The notes: generated by a model from the letters alone, not told the origin. A DNA stretch of 64,000 nt from Nitratidesulfovibrio sp. SRB-5 (GCF_019931275.1 NZ_JAIOTY010000001.1:1646650-1710649), one strand, 5' to 3'. Counted from the stretch's first letter, positions 26,165 through 35,312 are shown. Program-made: numbers and translations.

Positions 26165-26203
26165 GCAGCCGAGTAGGCAGCCGAGTAGGTCGCCGAGTAG
26201 GTC
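26156..26203. repeat. 12-bp tandem repeat carrying in-frame stop codons
   Basis: Four copies of a 12-mer, GCCGAGTAGGCA twice then GCCGAGTAGGTC twice. The first copy contains the end of the YHS gene (GCC GAG TAG). As 12 is divisible by three, every copy puts GAG TAG in the same frame. Confidence 0.85.
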
Positions 26204-26381
26204 GCCGGTCCCCGCAGGTTCCGCCGGATGCACGGGGGCAGGCTTGTGCCGCCACCCGGCGTTGCCCGCCAGCAAGTGGCGCCGCAGTTACCGTAACAGC
26301 TCGTTCTTTCGTGATGCCGCAGCGCGCCGGAGGCATGTGCCCCGCAGGCGCAAGGCGGCCTGACGCAGGAGGCACCGGTTC

Positions 26382-27035
26382 ATGCAGTTCTTCCTGGATA
26401 CGGCGAACCTTGCCGAGATGCGCGCCGCCAAGGCCTGGGGCCTGCTGGACGGCGTGACCACCAATCCCACGCTGATGGCCCGCGAAGGCGGTGACTGGCG
26501 CATGGTGATGCAGGCCATCTGCCGCGAGGTGGAAGGCCCGGTGAGCCTGGAGGCCGTTGGCGACACCGCCGACGAGCTCATTGCCATGGGGCTGGACCTT
26601 GTGCGCAACGGTCCCAACGTGGTGGTCAAGATTCCCATGACCCCCGAAGGGCTGAAGGCCGTGCGCGTGCTGAAGACCAAGGGCGTGGACACCAACGTGA
26701 CCCTGGTCTTTTCGCCCATGCAGGCGCTGCTGGCCGCCAAGGCCGGGGCCTCGTTCATCTCGCCCTTCGTGGGGCGGCTGGACGGCCTGTCGCAGGACGG
26801 CATGCAGCTTGTGGCGGACATCATGACCATCCTGCGCAACTACTCCGGCATGGGGATGGACGCCCGGGTCATCGTGGCCAGCGTGCGCCATCCGCGACAC
26901 GTGGCCGAGGCGGCCCTGATGGGTGCCCACGTGGCCACCGTGCCGTTTGCCGTGCTGCGGCAGATGTTCGACCACCCGCTGACCACGTCCGGGCTCGAGA
27001 CGTTCAACAAGGACTGGGCGGCGCTGAACGGCTAG
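26382..27035 (+). CDS. Transaldolase-like fructose-6-phosphate aldolase family
   Basis: 217-residue class I aldolase of the short transaldolase subfamily (TalC/FSA). It shows 'FLDTANLAEMRAAKAWGLLD', 'GVTTNPTLMAREGG', the Schiff-base Lys in 'NVVVKIPMTPEGLKA', 'TLVFSPMQALLAAKAGASFI' and 'VASVRHPRHVAEAALMGA'. Either sedoheptulose/fructose transaldolase or fructose-6-phosphate aldolase activity is possible; sequence alone does not separate them with confidence. ATG 26382 follows AGGAGGCACCGGTTC. Confidence 0.92.
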   Translation: MQFFLDTANLAEMRAAKAWGLLDGVTTNPTLMAREGGDWRMVMQAICREVEGPVSLEAVGDTADELIAMGLDLVRNGPNVVVKIPMTPEGLKAVRVLKTKGVDTNVTLVFSPMQALLAAKAGASFISPFVGRLDGLSQDGMQLVADIMTILRNYSGMGMDARVIVASVRHPRHVAEAALMGAHVATVPFAVLRQMFDHPLTTSGLETFNKDWAALNG

Positions 27036-27098
27036 CGATTTTTTGCCGTCCGGCCTCCGGTGGCAGGCCTGTGTGACGGTTTTTGCGTGGATATCCCG

Positions 27099-27137
27099 AG
27101 AAACGGGCCCCATTCCCAACGGATGGTGCCCGTTTCT
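27099..27137 (+). terminator. Hairpin after transaldolase
   Basis: AGAAACGGGC (27099-27108) pairs with GCCCGTTTCT (27128-27137), with inner CCAT/ATGG pairing. It lies 64 bp after the transaldolase stop. The T-rich tail is short, so terminator function is likely but not certain. Confidence 0.55.
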
Positions 27138-28064
27138 GCGTTCAAAAAGGAAAAACGCGTGAAATGGCCGTTTGCGGCGAAAAGGCGTTCCGGATGGACC
27201 AGGGGCTGGATTTTGAAATTTAAGGCCTGAAATCCGGAAGGTGGAAGGGGGGAATTTTTGAAGATCGGCAGGCTATGCTGCTTGCCTATATAAGGATGTG
27301 TCGACAGCATCCAGCCGCGAAAGAGCGAAGGGGCACCGGCGTGGCGGGTGGCGATGCTGGTGAAGGTGGAATGGAATCCGCGCGGTATGTGTTTGCCACT
27401 CAGGGCACGAGGGGCGCGGTGCTTGTGACCATTTGGATGGATGCGCAAGCAATCGGATTAGGCGATTGAACGGCGGCGCGAGCTTTGGTCCACAGCCAAT
27501 GCGGTACACGACAGCGGGACAGGCGTGCTCCTGGCGGGCTGCCCAGTTCACGGATCGGGGCCGCAAGACCGTGCCGACCCGTGGTCGAAACGTGGGGGAC
27601 GCAGCCCTTCGCGTGCTTTCTTGCATGTCTCATAATGTAAATTATGTTAACTTTGGTGCGGCGGGAAGTCTTTCATTTCAATTTGATATGAATTTCCGAT
27701 TTTTCGTGAAACAACCGGTGGCTTTCCGATGCTGCCCCGCCGTGAACACCGATCTGACCGCACTTGATATGCGCCCCGATTCCCGTCCGGCATGACTGTT
27801 GACCCGGATGGTCGGTGTTTCGAGTCGCTCGTGCGGGATGTCGATGCATGCTTTTTTTGTGCGCCCATATCGTCACAAGCGATCATTCTGCGGTGTCAGC
27901 AGAATGTTCGACCGGTATCTGTTCACGATGCAACCTCGCCCCCTTTTGCGGGTGTCGTTGTGTGCGGCGCATGGAAGTAACTTCGGCTCTGTCCGCTCTG
28001 GGCGTCCTATCGGCGTGGGCGTTTTCAGATGACCGTCTTATCTGTTCTGGCGATGCATGGAGGG
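27138..28064. other. About 0.9 kb with no recognisable gene
   Basis: Short frames here carry no SD, no recognisable motif and atypical composition. Part of the stretch (about 27600-27760) is visibly AT-richer than the surroundings and includes a perfect dyad CATAAT-GTAA-ATTATG at 27631-27646. It could be a decayed gene, a non-coding RNA locus or regulatory DNA; I cannot assign it. Confidence 0.5.
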
Positions 28065-28105
28065 ACAAAAAAGACCGTCGGCAAACGCGTGCGCGCTGCC
28101 GACGG
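28065..28105 (-). terminator. Terminator of the msbA-DUF374-lpxL operon
   Basis: On the minus strand CCGTCGGCA and TGCCGACGG form a 9-bp stem (28075-28105) followed by TCTTTTTTG. It lies about 60 bp after the lpxL-like stop. Confidence 0.9.
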
Positions 28106-28166
28106 AAACGGATCAATCGATATGACTGATTGCTGAAGATGGGGGGACGAGAGGCCGCAGACGGAA

Positions 28167-29129
28167 TCAGTCGTCTTGCTTTGGACGGGTCTTCCAGCGC
28201 TTGTGCATCCAGAACCACTGTTCGGGATGGGCGCGCACTGCCCTTTCCACGGCCTCTGTATAATACCGGGCAACGGCTTCGATCTTGTCGTTCCTGTCTC
28301 CGTCCAGTGTGGCGGTGTCCAGCGGTTCGTCAATGTACAACCGGTAGCGGTTGCCCTCGCGGATTATGAAGGCGGGCCACACTTCCGCCTCGGCGCGGAC
28401 GGCCAGCAGGGCCGGCCCCATGTTCACGGCGGCTGTTTCACCAAGGAACGGCAGGAAGATGGCCTCGTTTCGCCGGCAGTTGTGGTCCACAAGAAATCCG
28501 ACGCACCCCTTGCGCTTCAGTCCCTTGAGCACGGTGAACACGGCGTTGCGGTGGTCCACCACCTGCAACCCGCGCGCGCCGCGCATGGCGAAGATGAAGT
28601 CGTTGAGGGTGCGGTTGCTGTTGCGGCGCACCACCACCATGCGCGGGCGGTCCGGCTGCCAGCGGCCGAGCAGCGACCCCATGAATTCCCACGCCCCCAG
28701 ATGGCCCGTGGCCGCCACCAGCGGGCGCATGCTTGCGGTGATCCTGCGCAGACGGTCGGGATTGTCGATGATGAGGCGATCGCCCATCAGTTCGAAACCG
28801 AACTGCCCCACCAGCACCAGTTCCAGGAACGAGCGGGCATTGTGGGAAAAGCTTTCCCGCGCGATGCGTCTGGCCTCTTGCTGCGAGACGCCAAGGTGAT
28901 CGGCGATGGCGCGGACAGCCAGACGCCGCCTGCCGGGCAGGCAGTGCCACAGCAATGCGCCCAGTGCGTTGCCGTAGCGGGCTATGCCGTCAAACCCCTG
29001 CCTGGCCAGGGCGCGGGCCAGCATGTGCAGCAGACGCGACATCCGGCCTTTGGGGGGCGTGGTTGAGCCTGGGCCGGTATCCGTGCCGGTGTCGTCGGGG
29101 GTAATGTCGCGGCGGGTGGGGGGCGTCAT
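28167..29129 (-). CDS. Lipid A late acyltransferase (LpxL/HtrB family)
   Basis: 320-residue acyltransferase of the LpxL/LpxM family that adds secondary acyl chains to lipid A precursors at the inner membrane. The catalytic HX4E is seen as 'HLGAWE', with family blocks 'VVVRRNSNRTLNDFI', 'GFLVDHNCRRNEAIFLPFLG' and C-terminal 'HPEQWFWMHKRWKTRP'. The first 30 residues are hydrophilic. Its ATG overlaps the upstream stop (ATGA), so it is translationally coupled as the third gene of an msbA-DUF374-lpxL operon. Whether it is LpxL- or LpxM-like is not decidable here. Confidence 0.92.
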   Translation of the reverse strand: MTPPTRRDITPDDTGTDTGPGSTTPPKGRMSRLLHMLARALARQGFDGIARYGNALGALLWHCLPGRRRLAVRAIADHLGVSQQEARRIARESFSHNARSFLELVLVGQFGFELMGDRLIIDNPDRLRRITASMRPLVAATGHLGAWEFMGSLLGRWQPDRPRMVVVRRNSNRTLNDFIFAMRGARGLQVVDHRNAVFTVLKGLKRKGCVGFLVDHNCRRNEAIFLPFLGETAAVNMGPALLAVRAEAEVWPAFIIREGNRYRLYIDEPLDTATLDGDRNDKIEAVARYYTEAVERAVRAHPEQWFWMHKRWKTRPKQDD

Positions 29130-29791
29130 CGCAATCCTTCAAGCCGGGCTTCAAGTTCAGCGCAGGCGGCGGTCAGCATTGCATCGTCCCCCTGCCCGTT
29201 CTCGCGCCCCTTTTGTTGGTCTGATGCATCGTGTGCATCCGGCAGCCGATATGGCGCACCAAACACCACGCGCACGTGGGAAAACGGCAGAGGCAGCTGA
29301 AAACGGTCCCAGGCGCGTTCGAACACCTTGGCGCTCTCCATGAAAATGCGCACGGGCACGATGGGGGCCTTGGCCCGCTGCGCCAGAAAGATTGCCCCCG
29401 GCTTGACCTTGTGGCGCGGGCCACGCGGGCCGTCCACAGTCACGCAGCCGCACAATCCTTCCTTGCGCATCTGGCGTGCCGCGCCGATCAGCGCCTTGAC
29501 TCCGCCGCGCGAACTGGAACCCCGCGCCGTGCGCAGGCCCAGCCGTTGCAGCACCTGGGCCAGGTATTCGCCGTCCCGGCTCTGGCTGACCACGGTGACG
29601 ATCTCCAGGTCGCCGCGCACGTGCATGAGCGGAAAGAGTTCGTCGTGCCACAGCGCAAAGACCATGGGGGTGTGGGCATGCCACAGGTCGTCCACGGCCT
29701 GGCGCCCGGCAATGTCATAGCGCAGGGTGGCGCACCAGGCCTTGTACAGTCCGTACAGCGGGGGCGCGATGAGGGCCGGGGGCAACTTCAC
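29126..29791 (-). CDS. DUF374 lysophospholipid-acyltransferase-like protein
   Basis: 221 residues of the DUF374 family, distantly related to PlsC acyltransferases. 'ALWHDELFPLMHVRG' carries the HX4-type catalytic His motif region, 'SQSRDGEYLAQVLQRLGL' and 'TVDGPRGPRHKVKPGAIFLA' are hallmark blocks. Located between msbA and the lpxL homologue and overlapping both (GTGA and ATGA), which ties it to lipid A or outer-membrane lipid assembly. The acyl donor and acceptor are unknown. Confidence 0.88.
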   Translation of the reverse strand: MKLPPALIAPPLYGLYKAWCATLRYDIAGRQAVDDLWHAHTPMVFALWHDELFPLMHVRGDLEIVTVVSQSRDGEYLAQVLQRLGLRTARGSSSRGGVKALIGAARQMRKEGLCGCVTVDGPRGPRHKVKPGAIFLAQRAKAPIVPVRIFMESAKVFERAWDRFQLPLPFSHVRVVFGAPYRLPDAHDASDQQKGRENGQGDDAMLTAACAELEARLEGLR

Positions 29792-31644
29792 GCGGTGGCT
29801 CCGGTGGCGGGCACGGCAGCGCCCTGCTCCGTGTCTACAGGATCGCCCACGTTGGCCGGGGCGGCACTGGCTGTGTCGGTTGCGAACTGCATGGCGTACA
29901 GCCGGGCGTACATGGGGCAGCGAGCCAGCAGTTCCTCGTGCCGTCCGGCGTCCACGATGCGCCCCTGCTCCATGACCAGAATGCGGTCGGCGGAAAGGAT
30001 GGTGGACAGCCGGTGGGCAATGACGATGCTGGTGCGGTTTTCCATCAGGTTGTCCAGGGCCTTCTGCACGATGCGCTCGGCCTCGGAATCCAGCGCGCTG
30101 GTGGCCTCGTCCAGGATGAGCAGCGGCGCATCCTTCATGATGGCCCGGGCAATGGTCAGGCGCTGCTTCTGCCCGCCGGACAGCTTCACCCCGCGCTCGC
30201 CCAGCAGGGTGTCGTACCCTTCCGGCAGTTCGCGGATGAATTCATCGGCATAGGCGGACATGGCGGCGGCGCGCACGGTGTCTTCGTCAATGGCCCCGGA
30301 AAGACCGTAGGTGATGTTGTCGCGCACCGGAAGGTTGAACAGGAAGGTGTCCTGCGACACCATGGACACGTTGCGGCGCAAGGTTTCCAGGGTGTAGTCC
30401 GCCACCGGGCGGCCATTGAGGATGATGGCCCCCTGCTGCGGTTCGTAGAACCGGGGAATCAGGTTGACGAAGGTGCTCTTGCCCGCGCCGCTGGGCCCCA
30501 CGATGGCCACGCGTTCACCCGCGCGTACGGTAAGGCTGACGTTGTCCAGCGCGGGCGCGGTCTTGCTGCCGTAGGTGAAGGTCACGCCCTCGAAGCGCAG
30601 TTCGCGGAAGGGTTCGTCGAAGGGGGTGTCGCCCCCCTGCTCCACCGTCAGTTCGGGCGCGTCGAGTATCTCGAACACCCGCTCGGCACCGGCCAGGGCG
30701 CGCTGCACTTCCATGTTGTAGGAATTCAGCGACTTGACCGGGTCGTACATCATGGCCAGCGCGGCCACGAACGAGAAAAAGGTGCCCGCCGTGGTTTCAC
30801 CGGCGATGACCTCGTGCCCGCCGAACCAGATAACAAGGCCGATGCCCACGGCCCCGATCAGTTCCATGATCGGCGAGGAAAGCTCGGACACGCTGGCCTG
30901 CTTCAGGTACAGCCGGGCCAGGCGTTCGTTTTCGTCGTCGAAGCGGCGCGCCTCGTGCCGTTCGGTGGCAAAGGCCTTGACCACCCGGATGCCGCTGAAC
31001 ACTTCCTGCAACACCACGGAAATGTCCGCCAGTTTCGACTGGTTGCGGCGGCCATACTTGCGCAGCTTGCGACCGAACCATACCAGCGGATACAGCGCCG
31101 CGGGCAGCACCAGCACCGCCCACACCGCCAGGCGCGGGTTCTGGTAGAACACCACGCCCACCAGGCCCAGCATGGTCAGCAGTTGCCGCACCATCATCAC
31201 GATGGACGGCAGACTGTTGCGGATCATGGTCACGTCGTTGATGATGCGCGACATGAGCATGCCCACCTGCGATTCCTCGTAGAATTGCAGCGGCAGGTAT
31301 ATGATCTTGTCGTACAGTTCCGAGCGCAGCTTTTCCAGCACGCGCAGGCCGCTGTACTGCATGAAGTAGTTCTGCACGTAACGCCCGGCGCCCTTCACCA
31401 GCGTAAGCACGAAGAACAGCAGCGGCACGTACAGCAGCGCCTGCTCGTCCTTGTTGATGAAGATTTCGTCCAGGGCGGGCTTGACCAGCCAGGCGGACCC
31501 GGCGGTGCTCAGCGACACCACGCCCATGGCCAGCATGGAAAGGAATATCTGCCCCTTGTAGGGGCGGAAATACTTCAAGCAACGCTTGATCAGGTGAATG
31601 CTCTGGCCCTGGGTGGGCTGGTCGGTCTTGGTGGCGTTGGCCAT
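29788..31644 (-). CDS. msbA: Lipid A export ABC transporter MsbA
   Basis: 618-residue half-transporter with six transmembrane helices in the N-terminal half and an ABC ATPase in the C-terminal half: Walker A 'GPSGAGKST', signature 'LSGGQKQRLTIARAI', Walker B 'LLILDEATSALD' and the switch His in 'IVIAHRLSTI'. MsbA homodimers flip the lipid A core across the inner membrane. First gene of the operon with DUF374 and lpxL-like acyltransferases; the context strongly supports lipid A as substrate. The SD is weak (GAAGACC). Confidence 0.94.
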   Translation of the reverse strand: MANATKTDQPTQGQSIHLIKRCLKYFRPYKGQIFLSMLAMGVVSLSTAGSAWLVKPALDEIFINKDEQALLYVPLLFFVLTLVKGAGRYVQNYFMQYSGLRVLEKLRSELYDKIIYLPLQFYEESQVGMLMSRIINDVTMIRNSLPSIVMMVRQLLTMLGLVGVVFYQNPRLAVWAVLVLPAALYPLVWFGRKLRKYGRRNQSKLADISVVLQEVFSGIRVVKAFATERHEARRFDDENERLARLYLKQASVSELSSPIMELIGAVGIGLVIWFGGHEVIAGETTAGTFFSFVAALAMMYDPVKSLNSYNMEVQRALAGAERVFEILDAPELTVEQGGDTPFDEPFRELRFEGVTFTYGSKTAPALDNVSLTVRAGERVAIVGPSGAGKSTFVNLIPRFYEPQQGAIILNGRPVADYTLETLRRNVSMVSQDTFLFNLPVRDNITYGLSGAIDEDTVRAAAMSAYADEFIRELPEGYDTLLGERGVKLSGGQKQRLTIARAIMKDAPLLILDEATSALDSEAERIVQKALDNLMENRTSIVIAHRLSTILSADRILVMEQGRIVDAGRHEELLARCPMYARLYAMQFATDTASAAPANVGDPVDTEQGAAVPATGATA

Positions 31645-31756
31645 GTGCTGCGTGGTCTTCTATTTGTTTGGTGAATGTGTTGCTGGAAAATGCGCGGCTG
31701 TTTTCGATTTGACCAGGCCGCTCCGTGTGGTGTTCCTTCAGAAAAGGAGGCTCACC

Positions 31757-32401
31757 ATGCCAGAAATCGAACTGAACTGCCAGAATCTTCCCTGCCCCCA
31801 GCCCGTGCTGCGCTGCAAGCGCTGCCTTGACGAGCAATCGCCCGCATCGCTGGTGGTGGTTGTCGATAATCAGGCCGCGCGGGAAAACGTGACGCGCTTT
31901 CTGTCCACGCAAGGATATGCCGTGCAGGTCGAAGCCGTATCACCGGACGCGGGCGACGGCCTGTGGCGACTGCGCGGGGTGAAGGGCGATGCGCCCGCCA
32001 CCAACCCCGCCGACGATTGCGAGGTCTGCGAAGTGATGACCGAGGAACAGCTGCGCCGCATGGGCGAGAAGGTCGTGGTCTTCCTGACGTCCGACGTCAT
32101 CGGCTCGGGCGACGACGCGCTGGGTGCCAAACTGATGCAGAACTTTCTGGCCACCCTGCCGGAGCTGGGCGCCGAACTGTGGCGCGTGGTCATGCTGAAC
32201 GGCGCGGTGCGCCTGTCCGCTGCGGACAGCCCCGCCCTGCCCCATCTGAAGCGGCTGGAGGCCGCCGGGGCCACCGTGCTGGTCTGCGGCACCTGCCTTG
32301 ACCATTTTGGGCTTCTGGAGCAAAAGGCCGTGGGCCAGACCACCAACATGCTCGACGTGGTCACCAGCCTGCAACTCGCCACCAAGATCATCCGGCCGTA
32401 A
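31757..32401 (+). CDS. yedF: YedF sulfurtransferase-like protein
   Basis: 214 residues with a TusA/SirA-like domain first ('CQNLPCPQPVLRCKR', with Cys-Pro as in sulfur carriers) and a DsrE-like domain after ('VVFLTSDVIGSGDDALGAKL', 'VCGTCLDHFG', 'TNMLDVV'). This two-domain form is the YedF family, associated with selenium metabolism in many bacteria. SD AAAGGAGG upstream of ATG 31757. Divergent from msbA. Its biochemical role (selenium or sulfur trafficking) is inferred from the family. Confidence 0.9.
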   Translation: MPEIELNCQNLPCPQPVLRCKRCLDEQSPASLVVVVDNQAARENVTRFLSTQGYAVQVEAVSPDAGDGLWRLRGVKGDAPATNPADDCEVCEVMTEEQLRRMGEKVVVFLTSDVIGSGDDALGAKLMQNFLATLPELGAELWRVVMLNGAVRLSAADSPALPHLKRLEAAGATVLVCGTCLDHFGLLEQKAVGQTTNMLDVVTSLQLATKIIRP

Positions 32402-32615
32402 CCGGTCGGGGGGCGCGCCCGGCCTGGACCACGAATGTGTCCTGCCGTCGGCTGCGCCGCCATGCAACGTGTCCGGGATGCCGTCCGGCGCACCGCCGAA
32501 AGGTTGCGCCGGGCGGTTTTCTTTGCCGGGCGACCGGGATAGACTGCACCTGTTCGTCTGCGTACGGTTGCCGGGCATACCGCCCGAAAGGTCGTCGACG
32601 TCTCCGTCCGGAACC

Positions 32616-32750
32616 GTGCCGGACGCTTCGTCCGAAAATGTGCCGGGCGCTTCGTCCAAGATTATGCCAGACGCTTCGTCCGAAAATGTGCTAGACGCTT
32701 CGTCTGAAACTGTGCCAGACGCTTCGTCTGAAACTGTGCCAGACGCCCCA
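32616..32750. repeat. 24-bp tandem repeat, about 5.5 copies
   Basis: Units begin at 32616, 32640, 32664, 32688 and 32712 with a partial copy at 32736; consensus GTGCCAGACGCTTCGTCYGAAA plus two bases. Each unit has a small dyad, GACG-CTT-CGTC. A more diverged copy may precede 32616. The tract lies between yedF and the pseudouridine synthase. The unit length is a multiple of three and both strands stay open, but nothing suggests it is translated. Confidence 0.88.
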
Positions 32751-32824
32751 TGCCGCACATGGCCAGGCCCGGGCCTGCCGCCACCAAACTTCAGCCCGCC
32801 GGACCCTGTCCGGCCCGGAACCCC

Positions 32825-33988
32825 ATGACCCAGCGCCGTCCGTCGTCTCCGTCCCGCCCCGCCAAGTCTTCGACTGGCCGTCCCAAGCGCCCCGCCATCG
32901 ACGCCGCCGACTCAGCGCGCTCCGATGCGCCCAAAGGCACCCGTTCCGATCGCCGGAGCGATGGTCCCGGGCGTCCCGGCCAGCCGTCGCCGCGTGGCAA
33001 GGCTGGCGAGGCGCCCCGCAAGAGCGGGAACGCTGGCAGAGATGACCGACAGGAACGGCGTCCCGGGGCAGGCCTTGTGCCCGGTCGCGGACCCGGCAGG
33101 AATCGTCGCGAGGGGGAACCGGCGGCGCGTCAGCTCGAAGTCGCGGCGGTGGACGCCCAGCCCGCGCAGTCAGCCCAGCCCGCGCAGCCAGGGCAATCCG
33201 GCGAACCGCACTTCCAGCCCGGCGAATCGGCCATGCAACCCGGCGAAGTGCGCCTGAACAAGGCCATTGCCGGGGCGGGGGTGTGTTCGCGGCGTCAGGC
33301 GGACGACCTCATACAGCAGGGGGTGGTGCGGGTCAACGGCGAGGTGGTGGACACCCCCGGGGCGCGCGTGGTGCCGGGGCGCGACCGCATCGAGGTGCGC
33401 GGCCAACTGCTGGAACTGGATGCCGCGCCCGCCGCGTTCACCTACGTGATGCTGCACAAGCCGGTGCAGGTTGTCTCCACCGTGCGCGACCCGCAGGGGC
33501 GGCCCACGGTGCTGGGCATCCTGCCGCCCGACCTGCGCGGCGGACGGCTGTATCCCGTGGGCAGGCTGGACTATTTTTCCGAAGGGCTGCTGATCCTCAC
33601 CGATGACGGCGACCTGACCAACCGGCTCACCCACCCCCGCTACCACCTGCCCAAGGTCTACATGGTCAAGGTGCGCGGCCACGTGACCGAATCCACCCTG
33701 GCCCCCATGCGCCAGGGCATGACCCTGGCCGAGGGCGAAAAGCTTGCGCCCGTGGAAGTGCGCCTGTTGCAGTCGGACCGCCAGGCCAGCCTTTTCGAGA
33801 TGACCCTGCACCAGGGCGTGAACCGGCAGATTCGCCGGATGTGCCGCGACCTGGGGCTGACGGTGCTGCTGCTGCGGCGTGTACGGCAGGGGCCGCTGGA
33901 ACTGGGCGAATTGCCCAAGGGCGCGGCCCGCCGCCTGACCCCGCACGAGGTGGCAGCCCTGCGCCGCGCCGCCGGTCTGGAAGGCTGA
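32825..33988 (+). CDS. RsuA/RluB-family pseudouridine synthase
   Basis: 387 residues. A long basic, Pro/Arg-rich low-complexity N-terminus (about 1-140) precedes an S4 RNA-binding domain ('VRLNKAIAGAGVCSRRQADD') and a pseudouridine synthase domain with the catalytic Asp in 'GRLDYFSEGLLILTDDGDL' and C-terminal 'NRQIRRMCRDLGL'. It converts a uridine of 16S or 23S rRNA to pseudouridine; RluB, RluE, RluF or RsuA specificity cannot be set from sequence. ATG 32825 has only a weak SD (CGGAA). Confidence 0.9.
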   Translation: MTQRRPSSPSRPAKSSTGRPKRPAIDAADSARSDAPKGTRSDRRSDGPGRPGQPSPRGKAGEAPRKSGNAGRDDRQERRPGAGLVPGRGPGRNRREGEPAARQLEVAAVDAQPAQSAQPAQPGQSGEPHFQPGESAMQPGEVRLNKAIAGAGVCSRRQADDLIQQGVVRVNGEVVDTPGARVVPGRDRIEVRGQLLELDAAPAAFTYVMLHKPVQVVSTVRDPQGRPTVLGILPPDLRGGRLYPVGRLDYFSEGLLILTDDGDLTNRLTHPRYHLPKVYMVKVRGHVTESTLAPMRQGMTLAEGEKLAPVEVRLLQSDRQASLFEMTLHQGVNRQIRRMCRDLGLTVLLLRRVRQGPLELGELPKGAARRLTPHEVAALRRAAGLEG

Positions 33989-34146
33989 CGTACACCGCGC
34001 GGGCACTACCCGCGTCAAAAGCCGCCTTGCTTCAGGTCAGGGGCCGAAGGGTATACCCCCTTTGGCAATGAGGGCTTTTTCCCTGCTCTTGCCGTACACG
34101 GCATACGTCAGGACCGGGTGTGTCCGCCCTATCGGCTACATGCAAA

Positions 34147-34188
34147 CAACGCCTCTCGCACAGCCGCGAGAGGCGTTGTTGTTTTCTT
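34147..34188 (+). terminator. Rho-independent terminator after pseudouridine synthase
   Basis: CAACGCCTCTCG (34147-34158) and CGAGAGGCGTTG (34167-34178) form a perfect 12-bp stem followed by TTGTTTTCTT. Confidence 0.92.
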
Positions 34189-34191
34189 GCA

Positions 34192-34212
34192 ACTTCAAGT
34201 TGAACTTGAAGT
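34192..34212. repeat. Perfect 9-bp inverted repeat
   Basis: ACTTCAAGT-TGA-ACTTGAAGT, directly after the terminator above and about 80 bp beyond the lolA stop on the other strand. It lacks a T-run in either direction and may be a second hairpin at a convergent gene junction or a protein-binding dyad. Confidence 0.6.
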
Positions 34213-34290
34213 GAAGTGATTGGCATGCCCTTCAGGGCGCGAGAGCTTGTGGCAGTTGCCATGTCTGACGCTGCCCGCAGCCAGCCCCCC

Positions 34291-34992
34291 CTAGTTGAAC
34301 AGCTGCTTCTCGGGCGAGCCCTGTCTGGTGCGGTCTTCCACGTCCACGCCCTTTGGCGGGGCGAAACGGAAGGCGCTGTCCTGAACCCCGGCGTCGGTGG
34401 CCAGGCTGTTCAGGGTGATGTCGTTCTCGTTGCCGTAGAAGTCGATGATCTTGGCCCGGCGGATCAGGTTGGTGTTCGGGTCCACCCACAGGAAGGCCTC
34501 GGTCAGCTGCGGCGTCGGCTCCTTGGGATACATGTGCAGGCGGGCCATGCCGTTGTCGTCGGCCTCCTCGGCCACGTCGAAATCCTGCTCCAGCTTGGCC
34601 TGGCCGGTGATCACCTTGATGATGGACCGCGAGTCCTGCACCAGTTCCACCGGGTACTTGTAGGCCACCTCTTCGTCCGGCAGGTAGTTCCAGATTTCGT
34701 TGGCGGTCACCACCAGCAGCTCGGCGTGGGGAGCCTTGGTCTCCCAGCGCACCAGCAACGGCTTGCGGAATTGCAGGGTGCCCTGCCGGGTTTCCTTGGC
34801 ACCGCTTTCGCGGTGCAGCAGCACCTGGGTGAAGTCCGCCTTGAGGGTGGTTGTGGCGTCGTAGCGCTGTTGCAGGCGGTTGGTCAGTTCACCGGCGGCA
34901 CGGGCCGGGGCGGCGGACAGGGCCATGGCAGCGCACAGGGCGGCAAGGCCAAGCAGGCGGGAAAAGGCACGAAGGGAAAGGGGACGAATCAC
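34291..34992 (-). CDS. lolA: Outer-membrane lipoprotein carrier LolA
   Basis: 233 residues with a signal peptide ('LLGLAALCAAMALSAAPARA') and a LolA-type body: 'LQQRYDATTTLKADFTQ', 'GTLQFRKPLLVRWE', 'IWNYLPDEEVAYKY', 'DITLNSLATD', 'FRFAPPKGVDV'. LolA carries lipoproteins across the periplasm from LolCDE to the outer membrane. The GTG start at 34992 follows AGGAG with good spacing; a longer in-frame reading upstream lacks an SD. ftsK lies upstream on the same strand about 320 bp away. Confidence 0.92.
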   Translation of the reverse strand: MIRPLSLRAFSRLLGLAALCAAMALSAAPARAAGELTNRLQQRYDATTTLKADFTQVLLHRESGAKETRQGTLQFRKPLLVRWETKAPHAELLVVTANEIWNYLPDEEVAYKYPVELVQDSRSIIKVITGQAKLEQDFDVAEEADDNGMARLHMYPKEPTPQLTEAFLWVDPNTNLIRRAKIIDFYGNENDITLNSLATDAGVQDSAFRFAPPKGVDVEDRTRQGSPEKQLFN

Positions 34993-35312
34993 GGAATGCT
35001 CCTGTGGAGATTGCTGGCGGGATGGGCACGGGCCTGCCGTGCGGAGTGACAGGGGGGGACGACAGGGGCGGGCATTGGCCGAAGGCACATGATATGTCTC
35101 AACGGTGCCCCATTCCGCCTGATTTTGCCCGTCCGGTCCTCTCTGGTCGGGCTTGGCCGGATTTGGCCGGATTTGGACGGCCATGCTCGAACTCGGTCGG
35201 ACCCGGGCCGTGCTGGGGCTGCGCTAGCAGGACTGGGCCAGCGCGTCAACTCGTGCGGCGGGTGCGGGGCGGCGGCGAAACACCACCCCACCCCGCGCCC
35301 TGCCCGCAATTG
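34993..35312. other. Intergenic between ftsK and lolA
   Basis: No gene seen. It contains a short direct repeat of GGCCGGATTT (around 35150-35170) and an unassigned GC-rich stretch. The lolA promoter presumably lies here, but I cannot place it. Confidence 0.4.

Noticed and set aside
27433-27795. 120-codon frame in the post-transaldolase gap
   Set aside because: No SD, no recognisable motif, and no reason to prefer it over overlapping frames.
32616-32750. Translated octapeptide repeat protein
   Set aside because: Frames are open on both strands but have no start with an SD and no flanking coding signal.
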